From Nicotiana tabacum (taxonomy: Eukaryota > Streptophyta > Magnoliopsida > Solanales > Solanaceae), in NCBI RefSeq assembly GCF_000715075.1, contig NC_134095.1:65167990-65231989 (forward strand): a DNA stretch of 64,000 bases, written 5' to 3'. This document shows positions 46,586 through 57,726 of this stretch, in pieces. The stretch's first letter is position 1, and each line of letters starts with the position of its first letter. Both the position numbers and the translations under genes were made by a program. A model generated the notes under the pieces. The model was not told the origin of the DNA. It was given only the letters and a program-made list of their open reading frames with translations, and searched no databases.

Positions 46586-47420
46586 TGCTACTAATATTCA
46601 AGTTTTCTTTCTTAGCAATAACTTCTTTCAAAATCTTTAAGGCTAAGGCCTTTTCCTTTTTATTATCCAATTCAATTTTCGTTTAACAATAGAAACTTAT
46701 GAACATCAGTTAAATATTTAAAACTTAAAATGAGCTAATATTAAAAATTTGGTTTAACAGAAAATAAATTAGTTCCTTTAGTTTAATGTTGAGAAATATT
46801 TAAATTTGATATAGGATAATTAATTTACTTTTGTTTTCGATGAGGACAACTAGCCGAAAGATTTTTTTTTTCTTTTCATAAATTTGCTTTTCCAACACAA
46901 TAGGATTCTTATTTGTTTCTGTATGATTTGGAATATGAGCAAATACATGATTTATTTTAAAATCATAAATAATAATTTATTAAATATTTACATTATAATT
47001 TTAATCAACACAAACTGTAGCTTAATTTAGTTGCTGAGTACTATATTGCACGATTGTCTATGAATCACACTTAATTTTAACACAAAAATAATGAATTTTA
47101 ATTACGTATAATTTATTATATCGTCTTTTATATGAAATAAAAAATATAGCATAAATTTTTTTTTATAGAATAATGAAGGTGGCAAACATCCCTTAGATTA
47201 AAATTGTGGCTGATTGTTCCATAAATAAAGTCAAACTGGTGATGAAAAGGATAACTAACTTTTACTAACATCCAAAGTAATCATAGGCTACATTTTATCT
47301 TTCTTTAATTTTTATTTTAAAACTCAAATATATTATTTAATATTATAATTGAATAATTTTAAAATAATATATTCATTAAATTAGGATTCACGCGCATGAC
47401 TTAATCTATCTATCTCTATA
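46586..47420. mobile_element. Helitron-like unit 1
   Basis: About 835-bp AT-rich unit starting tgctactaatattcaag and ending near acgcgcatgacttaatc. It is followed directly by a second copy starting tgctactaatatttaag at 47421. No coding capacity. The head-to-tail arrangement, lack of inverted ends, and the neighbouring tattaaaagcacgaagg sequence (63068 on), familiar from plant Helitron 5' ends, suggest non-autonomous Helitrons. I did not see a clear CTRR with hairpin, so the class is tentative; a tandem satellite-like repeat is the alternative. Confidence 0.45.
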
Positions 47421-47782
47421 TGCTACTAATATTTAAGTTTTCTTTCTTAGCAATAACTTCTTTCAAAATCTTTAAGGCTAAGGTCTTTTCCTTTTTTATT
47501 CCCAAACCAATTCAATTTTCGTTTAACAATAGAAACTTATGAACATCAGTTAAATATTTAAAACTTATGAACATCAGTTAAATATTTAAAACTTAAAATG
47601 AGCTAATATTAAAATTTTGGTTTAACCTAAAATAAATTAGTTCCTTTAGTTTAATGTTGAGAAATATTTAAATTTGATATAGGATAATTAATTTGCTTTT
47701 GTTTTCAATGAGGACAACTAACCGAAAGATTTTTTTTTTCTTTTCATAAATTTGCTTTTCCAACACAATAGGATTCTTGTTT
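47421..47782. mobile_element. Helitron-like unit 2, left part
   Basis: Second copy of the 835-bp unit, up to the LINE2 target site (ataggattcttgttt, 47768-47782). It has a private tandem duplication of about 29 bases (acttatgaacatcagttaaa and on) at about 47533-47590 that unit 1 lacks. It resumes at 62575 after LINE2. Confidence 0.5.
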
Positions 47783-49803
47783 ATTTATTTTTGGTTTAAA
47801 TCAAAATCTTTATTTAACCAAGTATAATATTTACATTCCCCTAGCTCTTATGGACTCTAGAGCTAGCTCCTATATATGTCACGACCCTAAACCTGAACCC
47901 GGTCATGATGGTGTCTCTCGTGAAGACAAGGCCAACCAGTTATGCCCAATTTACTTTTTAAACAGTTAAATATCATAAAAGTAGTCTAAAACATGATATA
48001 GCAATACTACGTAGCGGATAATGTCAATAAGGTGCGGAAGTACAACCCAACACAGCCCTAATCGGGGTGTCACAAGTCACGAGCATCTACTAGGGTATAA
48101 ATACAACTGAAAGTCTGAAATGTACAAATACAGACTAATGAAATGAAGAGAGAGAAAAGCAGTGCTGCGAACGCCAGCAACAACCTTGCTAAACTCTGAT
48201 GACTCTGCCTCCGATCAGCCAAAACCCGCTACCGGGTGTATAAATACCTGAATCTGCACACAAGGTGCAGGGAGTAAAGTGAGTACTCCAACTCATTGAG
48301 TAATAATCATAACTAAAGTCTGAATGGTAAGAAATCACGTAAAGCATATCAGGATGTTGTATAGAAGCAGTTCAAATCCAGTAAGAAAGCAGTGAAGCTA
48401 TAAAATCTCTTAAAAACATCTTAGCTCAGTTTGAAACTTCTTTGAAAATGACTTTTTCAACAGTTATGCAAATGAATGCAAAACAATTAGTGTAGATAAG
48501 CACAGAAATCCGCCCCTCGGGCACAAATACACAATCAACAGGTAATGACAGGCAATTAAGAAGATAAACACATAAAGGTTCGCCCCTTGGGCACAATCTC
48601 GGAACAGTACTAGCCCCTCGGGCTATATCTCACATCACGATTGGTACCCGCGCTCACTGGGGGTGTGCAGACTCCGGGAGGGGCCCCTTACGGCCCAAGC
48701 GCAATATCAAGTCATCCCGTGGCATCAAATCTAGGCCCTCGGCCTCATATCAATCAACAAGCCACCTCGTGGCGTACATATCTCAGGCCCTCGGCCTCAT
48801 AATCAAATCAGTATCTCACTATTTCGGCGTGCAGCCCGATCCAAAAGTATCCTCACAATACAGGCCCTCGGCCTTACTCAGTCAAAAATCACATAAGCCA
48901 CTCGGGCAATAGTAAAACATGATGCTCAGCCCAAAAAATGTTGTTTGAAATATCATTTCAAGTGTTAAAGCAAAATAAACTTGGCTGAGTTTTGAAAACA
49001 GTGGAAAATAACATGACTGAGTTCAACTATAAAATCAAAATAGTGAGGAAATATCAACAACAATCCCCGAAGGGTTCAAATAGCTGGCACTAGGCCCAAA
49101 TATGGCATTCAGCCCAAATAATGATGATAGCAATTAGTTTTCAGTCAAATACGTGGTAAAATCATCAATCGGGACGGACCAAGTCACAATCCCCAATAGT
49201 ACACAACCCCACGCTCGTCGGCAAGCGTGTGTCTCACCTCAATATAGCACTACAATGTGCAATCCGGGGTTTCAAACCCTCAGAACATCATATACAATCA
49301 TTACCTACCTCTATCCAGTCCGAACTCTAGCCCGCGATGACTTTGCCTCTCGAATCGGCCTCCGGATGCTCCAAATCTAGCCGAAATTAGTACAAAACCA
49401 TCAAAATGTGCTAAGGGAACAAAGCTCACTCGAAAATAATCAAATTACCACAAAATTCCCGAAATTGGTCAAACCCGACCCCCGGACCCATATCTCGGAA
49501 TTTGACAGAATTCACAAAATTAAAATCCTTATACTCTCACGAGTCAAACCATATAAAAATTATCCAATTCTGATACCATTTGGTCCTTCAAATCATCATT
49601 TTACATTTTTGAAAGATTTTACAATTTCTTCCCAAATTCCATCCCAAATCACGAATTAAATGATGAATTCAATGATAGATTCATGTACTCTAGCCAAATC
49701 TGAGTTAAAATCACTTGCCCCGATGAATTTCTTGAAAAAACTTCAAACAATTGCCAAAATCCGAGCTCTCTAGGTCAAAATATCAAATAAAACCCAAAAC
49801 CTC

Positions 49804-49813
49804 GTATTTATAG
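49804..49813 (-). promoter_or_regulatory. TATA box in W 3' LTR
   Basis: CTATAAATAC on the minus strand, a near-ideal plant TATA box, about 1.1 kb from the LTR start. Immediately upstream (higher plus coordinates) is the GCGGTCCGC/GCGGCCGC block. The same box is in the other LTR at 56492-56501. Confidence 0.6.
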
Positions 49814-49834
49814 AGTACCTCACAGATTTCCACC

Positions 49835-50215
49835 TCCGCGGACTGCACAAAATCGACCACGGTCCGCACAAAACTAGTGCGGTCCGCACAAAAACGACCG
49901 CGGCCGCACAGGCTTTCCTTTACAATGACAGGCTTTAGTATTTTGGCCATAACTTTTGCTACAGATGCCCAAATTGAATATCTTTACTTTCTGGAAACTA
50001 GACATGAAGTGCTACAACTTACGTTTTTGAATCATCCCAAAATTCCTTGTAGATCAAAAGATATGAGCTTCCGAAGTAGGACCAGTGAAATGTCCCCCAC
50101 CGCGGCCGCAGTGCATTTTGTGCGGTCCGCACAGCACCTACCGCGGCCACACTTCATTTTTGTGGTCCGCACAACACATACCGCGGCCGCACTTCTTTTT
50201 GTGCGGATCACGCTG
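49835..50215. repeat. GC-rich palindromic block upstream of W TATA box (3' LTR)
   Basis: Repeated GTGCGGTCCGCAC-like and ACCGCGGCCGCAC-like motifs, many self-complementary, in two clusters (about 49835-49915 and 50098-50215). They are rich in CpG within otherwise AT-rich sequence. Equivalent to 56520-56905 in the 5' LTR. Confidence 0.75.
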
Positions 50216-50906
50216 GTGGGTTTCGAGGCCTGCAACCCTCTGGACCTGCTACAGCTATGATTTTCGGCCTAAAACATCCCGGAACCTACCCGGAACTCCC
50301 GGAACTTCAAACCAATTGTACCAAAACATCCCATGACATCATTCAGACTTGTTCAAAACTTCGGAACGCTCACAACAACATCAAATCACCAATTTAACAT
50401 AGGATTCAAGCCTAAGAACTCTTAAATTATGGTTTCGATCAAAAAGTCTATTAAATCTCGTCCAAATGACCTGAAACTTTGCACACACATCCCAAATGAC
50501 ACAACAAAGCTATTGCAACTCTCAGAATTCCATTCCGATCTCTATATCTAAATCTCACCTATCAACCGGAAAACGCCGAAATCTCAATTTCGCCAATTTA
50601 AGCCTAAACCTTCTACGGACCTCCAAAATGCATTCCGATCACGCCCCTAAGTCCCAAATCACCTAACGGAGCTAACAAAATCATAAAATTTTTGATCCGA
50701 GATCATATACAAACAAGTCAACTCTTGGTCAAACCTTTTAAATTTGAGGCTTCAAACTAAGAGTTGTTCGTCCAAATTCATTCTGATTACCCTGAAAACC
50801 AAAACCAACGATTTACATAAGGCATAATATATCACACGGGGCAAGTCATGCCCGAGATCTAGCGAGCAAAGTTCAAAAGCTCAAAACGACCGGTCGGGTC
50901 GTTACA

Positions 50907-50919
50907 TCATCCCCCACTT
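50907..50919 (-). other. W polypurine tract
   Basis: AAGTGGGGGATGA on the minus strand directly before the 3' LTR. Slightly upstream (50927-50942) is CGTTCG-AGGA-TGAACG, again encoding FEDER in one frame. Confidence 0.82.
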
Positions 50920-51686
50920 AAACATACGTTCATCCTCGAACGTGCCCAGAGTTGTTCCAAAAGCTAACCAATCGCTGAATAACCTTACCATGCATATACT
51001 CGAGGGTGATCCCGTATCACCCTATCTCATATAGGTCAGATAACACAATGCAACTAAAATTTCACAATCCAACCTAGCCCATAAACCTTAGAACCCCATT
51101 TCCACTTCCGAAATCATCCACAAGATCAGAATCTCACATCTATATTCAGAATAAGCCCGAACTAGCTGTAATAACCCATACCTGCAACCTCAAGTGCAAT
51201 CACTTGATATACCACATAACTCAAACACTCGTAGTGATAACTTCTAATTACAGCTACTGCACACAACACCCGAATACCGATAGAAAAACTCTTATTAACT
51301 AAAGTCTCACCCCGACACTTTCATATACTGCCAAAGATCACTAAAACACGTAGTAAGCCATAACCATTTCCCAGATCAACCATTCAAGAAGCCACTTCTC
51401 CTTTGGCAAATACCACAGGAAATATCTGAGCCGAAGCTCGATATTATCCCTTCGATATGCTGAAATCGAACACTTTTGTATTCATTAATGATCCCAGCGG
51501 TCTCCTCTAATCCAACATACTACTCTGGTGACATGACACATTAATACAGGCCTAAGTCATAACTTGCGCAACACGCGCACCAATAAGCAACAGTCTGAAC
51601 ATACTCAAATCATGAAAATGACTCAAATAAAAGTGTTGTACCTCAAGCTCACCAGTACCACCACAACACAAGGCTGAGAACTCGTC
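50920..51686 (-). other. W internal region, 3' part, no domain seen
   Basis: About 770 bases between the PPT and the protease remnant. In a complete element this space would hold RT, RNase H and integrase (about 3 kb). I see no motif of those, so they appear deleted. Confidence 0.6.
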
Positions 51687-52200
51687 TCACATTATTGGAA
51701 TAGAACACACGAATCTAACCCGCAAGGTCATACCTCCACATAACTTCGTTGCAACGCGCGATCCTATCCAAACACTGCTCCACATGAAACACCTCAAGTC
51801 ACTCTGCTCGAAATTGACGACCACGTGCAATTGATGTCTAAAACCAAAGAAGGACAATCCTTCCCAGCCGTCCATTGGGTCTTCGAAATATAAAACCACT
51901 CTACTAGGACATAATCTGTCGAACCTCGCCACTCAATCCGTGGCATTTCCGGCATAGCCAATAGTGCTACCTTAGCGCAATAGTCCAAAATGACATAACA
52001 CGGAGACAACCAGTCTAAACCCAATATCACATCCAAAATCTAACATACCAAGCAACGAAAGATCTGCTCGGGTCTCCAAACCCCCAATAATCACTAAACA
52101 GTGCTGATACACATGACTTATAATTACAATATAGCCTAAATGTGAGAACTTCCCTGACTCTAAGTCCATATGGAACATGACTCAACACACCTGATCATAA
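51687..52200 (-). pseudogene. W aspartic protease remnant
   Basis: Two overlapping minus frames: 52178-51972 with HCLVIIGGLETRADLSLLGM and 52036-51794 with MDVILGLDWLSPCYVILDYC and PEMPRIEWRGSTDYV. They match, block for block, the E1 protease (VIGGFETRVDLLLLDM, DVILGMNWLSP, PHLEWRGT). A frameshift near 52030 separates them, and the active-site loop upstream is not recognisable. It is the only coding trace in W. Confidence 0.78.
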
Positions 52201-54554
52201 TCCCGTCGTTCGAATGCATACCACGCCTCAAATACCCAATCATTCCATGGGAGATACTCTGAAATTCCTCAGTTCCACCAAGAAAACTCAAACACCAGTC
52301 ATCTATCTAACAAGAAGGTGTCGCAATACTACTGAAGTACCATCAACTTAATCACATTGCATTTCCTAAAACATATACCCTCGTCAAGTCACTCCAACTA
52401 ACAATACCATTTCCTTAATCATCTGAAGATCATCCCCCTAATCATCTGAAGCTCATTTCTCTAATCATCTGAAACTGCTCATGCTGCCTAAGAATTTTAT
52501 GACTTTCCGTTCAAAACTGAACTGTAACCTTACACACGCAAATCTCGATCCTCCACACATATCGCATATACCATACCATCCTAGGATAACCATGAGAACT
52601 TTATATCCCTTCCAAACCACAAGCAACTATGTACTCAACCAACCAAGAACTTTCCATTGAGCCCAACCTAGAAGAAAATCACTATACATCCTCTGCTCCT
52701 CATGCCGGCAGAACTATACATCTCTAACCATGGTAGAAATCGACAAGAATTCTCCGACTCCCCTTTGCACAACAAGTTCGTCAGGACTGAATCTTCCTAA
52801 CTCACTCAACCTACGCAAGCCACTAAAACCCAAGGGCATTGCCGCGAAATACCCCTAAAAACTCATTACCTTGAACACCCCCAAGGAGCTAATCATATCC
52901 TTACCATGCCGATCCGGACTACTACCAAGCTACCCCATCTATCCGAGTTCCGTTCTGATTTACCTTCAGCTTGATATCCCTCCTTGCTATATCATCACAA
53001 TTCCTCAACCTAGACTTACCACACGGAACCCAAGCATAAAGCCGCACAGTCTAAGGCTCATAAGCTACTGAATACTCTTTTAAGTGTTCCCCAAAGCCAT
53101 TACCTTCACCTTCCCAATACTGATATATAGAATCCTATAATTAATATAGAAAATACCACAAGTCTTTCCATCTTCCATTGAAAACTCAATTTCTAGCCAT
53201 AAGTGCAACTTGAAAGCCTCCAATTATTGCATGTAGAGTTTTGAACACAATAGGACAATTCTCTAGAGCCATCCACTCTACTCAACCTGCAGTTAGATTG
53301 ATTAAACGAACCGAACAACATGTGCTTCACTAGCACTCCGACACTGTAGAATGTGACCTTATTCCAATATAACCAACCAACTTCCTGCCCTATGCACCGA
53401 GCATTCCTTACCAACCACAACTCAAATCATTCCCGATTCTCGTACACCTATAAAGCATAACATAGCCTTTATTAAAATTTCCTTTACTCGAGCCATAACT
53501 GATTCGCCTAGAGCTGGAACCATTAGAGCACATAACCGTGCAATCAACTATTCAATAGCGGGCTCCCCCACTTGGCTCAAAGCCATAGATCAAAACACGC
53601 ACCATAACTCATAATGCATACACTTTATTGCTGCCATAACACCATAGTGAGATTAACTCAATCCTTCATAAGCTCGTGGAACACAGACCATCTGGTACTT
53701 CATATCTTCTACAAATCTCGCATTTACTCTCGTAACAATTAAACCCACTCTACTAAGGGACCCAAATTAAATTCACACATATATTTCACTTGTAAATGGG
53801 ATCTTCTAACAGACAACATAAAGATCACACAACTCCAGAACACTTCGCAGGAGATAACCCACCTGCTTCGCCTTAAACTAACATTTATGTATACCTTCCA
53901 CCGTCATAACCATTACGCGGTCACTTAGTTTTCTTGAGTCTGAACTCATACTGCAACATGAAATCTACTCCACTCTCAACTAGGAAACATGAAAAATTCT
54001 TCACATGCCCATAATACGGGTTATAACTCGAATCAAGATGGAAATCAAGCACCTAATAGTTCTTCTATCCTCCAGTATACTTTTCTCGTCACTTCCAAAT
54101 CATACGAATACATCTTGCAGCACTAACATTCTCATTACATAGCCATCCATCCGTCACTTCCACTAATAGGGAAAAATACCGAACATATAAATTCAAAAGC
54201 ACTTGCTCACACAATCAGCACCTTGGTGCTCAAGCTATAGGCAAAAATCCGGCCTCAAGTCATCCAAACTGTCCCAACATCAACACACAGAGATCGTATC
54301 TCGCCCCTCGATCATGGAATCACAAGCCATCGATGCACATCTGATACTAATCGCTCATGTGCGCATACGAACGCGTGGAAGGAATTCAAAGAGTTACTTT
54401 TCAAGCTGAATCAAGGACGCACGATAAGAATTCAAGAATGTGAAATTTTTCCTAAAGGTTCTGTAGCCTCTCGAGGATAAGTACAGATGTCTCTGTACCT
54501 ATCCGCGGGACTCTACTAAACCTGCTCATGACTCGTGAGGCCTATGTAACCTAG
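52201..54554 (-). other. W internal region, 5' part (gag position), no domain seen
   Basis: The gag position. No zinc knuckle or gag core recognised in any minus frame; frames are short. The last 150 bases (about 54400-54554) are the leader, with tctctgtacctatccgcggg and ctactaaacctgctc as in E1 (7770-7820). Sequence may be decayed gag or replacement DNA. Confidence 0.5.
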
Positions 54555-54566
54555 GCTTTGATACCA
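54555..54566 (-). other. W primer binding site
   Basis: TGGTATCAAAGC on the minus strand, three bases inside the 5' LTR; initiator tRNA-Met type, identical to E1, X and Y. Confidence 0.85.
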
Positions 54567-54569
54567 ACT

Positions 54570-57500
54570 TGTCACGACCCTAAACCCGAACCCGGTCATG
54601 ATGACGCCTCTCGTGAAGACAAGGCCATCCAATTATACCTAATTCACTTTTTAAACAGTTAAATATCATAAAAGCAGTCTAAAACATGATATAGCAATAC
54701 TAAGTAGAGGATAATGTCAATAAGGTGCGAAAGTACAACCCAACACAGCCCTAACCGGGGTGTCACAAATCACGAGCATCTACTAGGGTATAAATACAAC
54801 TGAAAGTCTGAAGTGTACAAACACAGACTAATGAAATGATTAGAGAGAAAAGCAGTGCTACGAACGCTGGCAGCTACCTTGCTAAACTCTGATGACTCTG
54901 CCTCCGATCAGCCAAAACCTGCTACCGGGTGTATAAATACATAAATCTGCACACAAGGTGTAGGGAGTAAGTGAGTACTCCAACTTAGTGAGTAATAATC
55001 ATAACTAAAGTCTGAATGGTAAGAAATCACATAAAGCATATCAGGATGTTGTATAGAAGCAGTTCAAATCCAGTAAGAAAGTAGTGAAGCTGTAAAATCT
55101 CTTAAAAACATCTTAGCTCATTTTGAAACTTTTTGAAAATGACTTTTTCAACAGTTATGCAAATGAATGCAAAACAATTAGTGCAGATAAGAACAGAAAT
55201 CTACCCCTCTGGCACAAATACACAATCAACAGGTAATGACAGGCAATTAAGAAGATAAACACATAAAGGTTCGCCCCTCGGGCACAATCTCAGAACAGTA
55301 CCAGCCCCTCGAGCTATATCTCATATCACGATGGGTACCCGCGCTCACTGGGGGTGTGCATACTCTGGGAGGTGCCCTTATGGCCCAAGCGCAATATCAA
55401 GCCATCTCGTGGCATCAAATCTAGGCCCTCGGCCTCATATCAATCAACAAGCCACCCCGTGGCGTACATATCTCAGGCCCTCGGCCTCATAATCAAATCA
55501 GTATCTCACTGTTGCAACGTTCAGCCCGATCCAAAAGTATCCTCACAATACAGTCCCTCGGCCTTACTCAGTCAAAAATCACATAAGCCACTCGGGCAAC
55601 AGTAAAACATGATGCTCAGCCCAAAAAATGTTGTTTGAAATATCATTTCAAGTGTAAAAGCAAAATAAACTTGGCTGAGTTTTGAAAACAATGGAAAATA
55701 ACATGATTGAGTTCAACTATAAAATCAAAATAGTGAGGAAATATCAACAACAATCCCCGAAGGGTTCAAATAGCTGGCACTAGGCCCAAATATGGCATGC
55801 AACCCAAATAATGATGATAGCAATTAGTTTCAGTCAAATACGCGATAAAATCATCAATTGGGATGGACCAAGTCACAATCCCCAATAGTACATGACCCCA
55901 CGCTCGTCGTCAAACGTGTGCCTTACCTCAACATAGCACTACGATGTGCAATCCGGGGTTTCAAACCCTCAGAACATCATTTACAATCATTACTCACCTC
56001 TATCCGGTCCGAACTCTAGCCCGTGATGTCTTTGCCTCTCGAATCGACCTCCGGATGCTCCAAATCTAGCCGAAATCAGTACAAAACCATCAAAATGTGC
56101 TAAGGGAACAAAGCCCACTCGAAAATAATCAAATTACCACAAAATTCCCGAAATTGGTCAAACCCGACCCCCGGGCCCACATCTCGTAATTTGACCAAAA
56201 TTCACAAAACTAAAATCCTTATACTCTCACGAGTCTAACCATACGAAAATTATTCGATTCCGATACTATTTGATACTATTTGGTCCTTCAAATCATCATT
56301 TTACATTTTTGAAAGAGTTTACAATTTCTTCCCAAATCACGAATTAAATGATGAATTCAATGATAGATACATGTACTCTAGCCAAATCTGAGTTAAAATC
56401 ACTTACCCCGATGAATTTCTTGAAAAACCTTCGAAAAATCGCCAAAATTCGAGCTCTCTAGGTCAAAATATCAAATAATACCCAAAACCTTGTATTTATA
56501 GAGTAACCCACAGATTTTCACCTCCGTGGACCACACAAAACCGACCGCGATCCGCACAAAATCAGAGCGGTCCGCACAAAAATGACTGTGGCCGCACAGG
56601 CTTTCCTCTGTAGTGACAAACTTTAGTATTTTGTCCATAACCTTTGCTACAGATGTCCAAATTGCAATATCTGTATCTTTCTAGAAACTAGACACGAAGG
56701 GCTACAACTTTTGCTTTTAAATTATCCCAAAATTCATTGTAGATCAAAAGATATGAGCTTCCAAAATAGGACCAGTGAAATGTCCCCCACCGCGGCCACA
56801 CTGCATTTTGTGCGGTCTGCACAGCACCTACCGCGGCCGCACTTCATTTTGTGCGGTCCGCACAGCACATACCGCGGCCGAACTTCTTTTTATGTGGACC
56901 GCGCTGGTGGGTTCCGAGGCCTGCAACCCTTCTGGACCTGCTACAGCTATGATTTTCGGCCTAAAACATCCCGGAACCTACCCGGAACCCCGGAACTTCA
57001 AACCAATTGTACCAACACATCCCATGACATCGTTCAAACTTGTTCAAAACTTCAGAACACTCACAACAATATCAAATCACCAATTTAACATAGGATTCAA
57101 GCCTAAGAACTCCAAGAACTCTTAAATTATGCTTTCGATCAAAAAGTCTATTAAATCTTGTCCGAATGACCTGAAACTTTGCACACACATCCCAAATGAC
57201 AAAACGAAGCTACTGCGACTCTCGGAATTCCATTCCGACCTCTATATCAAAATCTCACCTATCAACCGAAAAACGTCAAAATCTCAATTTCACTAATTTA
57301 AGCCTTAACCTTCCACGGACCTCCAAACTGCATTTTGATCATGCTCCTAAGTCCCAAATCACCTAATGGAGCTAACCAAATCATAAAAATTCTGATCCGA
57401 GATCATATACAAAAAAGTCAACTCTTGGTCAAACCTTTTAAATTTAAGGCTTCAAACTGAGAGTTGTTCTTCCAAATTCATTCTGATTACCCTGAAAACC

Positions 57501-57606
57501 AAAACCAATGATTTACATAAGGCATAATATATCACGCGGGGCAAGTCATGCCCGAGAACTGGCGAGAAAAGTGTAAAAGTTTAAAATGACCAGTCGGATC
57601 ATTACA
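54570..57606 (-). repeat. W 5' LTR
   Basis: tgtcacgaccctaaaccc to cggatcattaca, colinear with 47877-50906. TATA box at 56492-56501 (minus) and GC-rich block at about 56520-56905. The moderate number of differences from the 3' LTR indicates an older insertion. Confidence 0.9.
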
Positions 57607-57611
57607 ATATA

Positions 57612-57726
57612 TCATATCTATAAGCAATAAACAAAACATCAAAAAAACACTTCTGCTATCAATACCTAGCTTCTAATTACAGACTATCTAGCTAGGATAA
57701 CTGTTGAGCTATTCTAATTCTTTTTT
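57612..57726 (-). other. LINE2 3' UTR (inner part)
   Basis: Non-coding sequence between the ORF2 stop and the W target site. The outer part of the 3' UTR is 47783-47876, on the other side of W. Confidence 0.65.

Larger units (their letters stand above)
47877..50906 (-). repeat. W 3' LTR
   Basis: tgtcacgaccctaaacc to cgggtcgttaca. It contains ggccctcggcctca repeats (about 48730-48880), a minus-strand TATA box (49804-49813) and a GC-rich palindromic block (about 49835-50215). Confidence 0.9.
47877..57606 (-). mobile_element. Element W: gypsy-type element with most of pol missing
   Basis: LTRs 47877-50906 (3030 bp) and 54570-57606 (3037 bp), target duplication atata (47872-47876 and 57607-57611), minus orientation from the PBS at the right LTR. 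The internal 3.66 kb keeps the leader and PPT but only a protease remnant (about 51790-52180). RT, RNase H and integrase are not detectable. The leader resembles E1's although the LTRs differ, so W is probably a deletion derivative of a Tekay-related lineage moved in trans. Inserted in the LINE2 3' UTR. Confidence 0.87.

Noticed and set aside
49877..50260. 127-codon frame in the W 3' LTR, with a similar one at 56711-57125
   Set aside because: Runs through the CpG-rich palindromic block in both LTRs; frames and starts differ between copies, so not a conserved protein.
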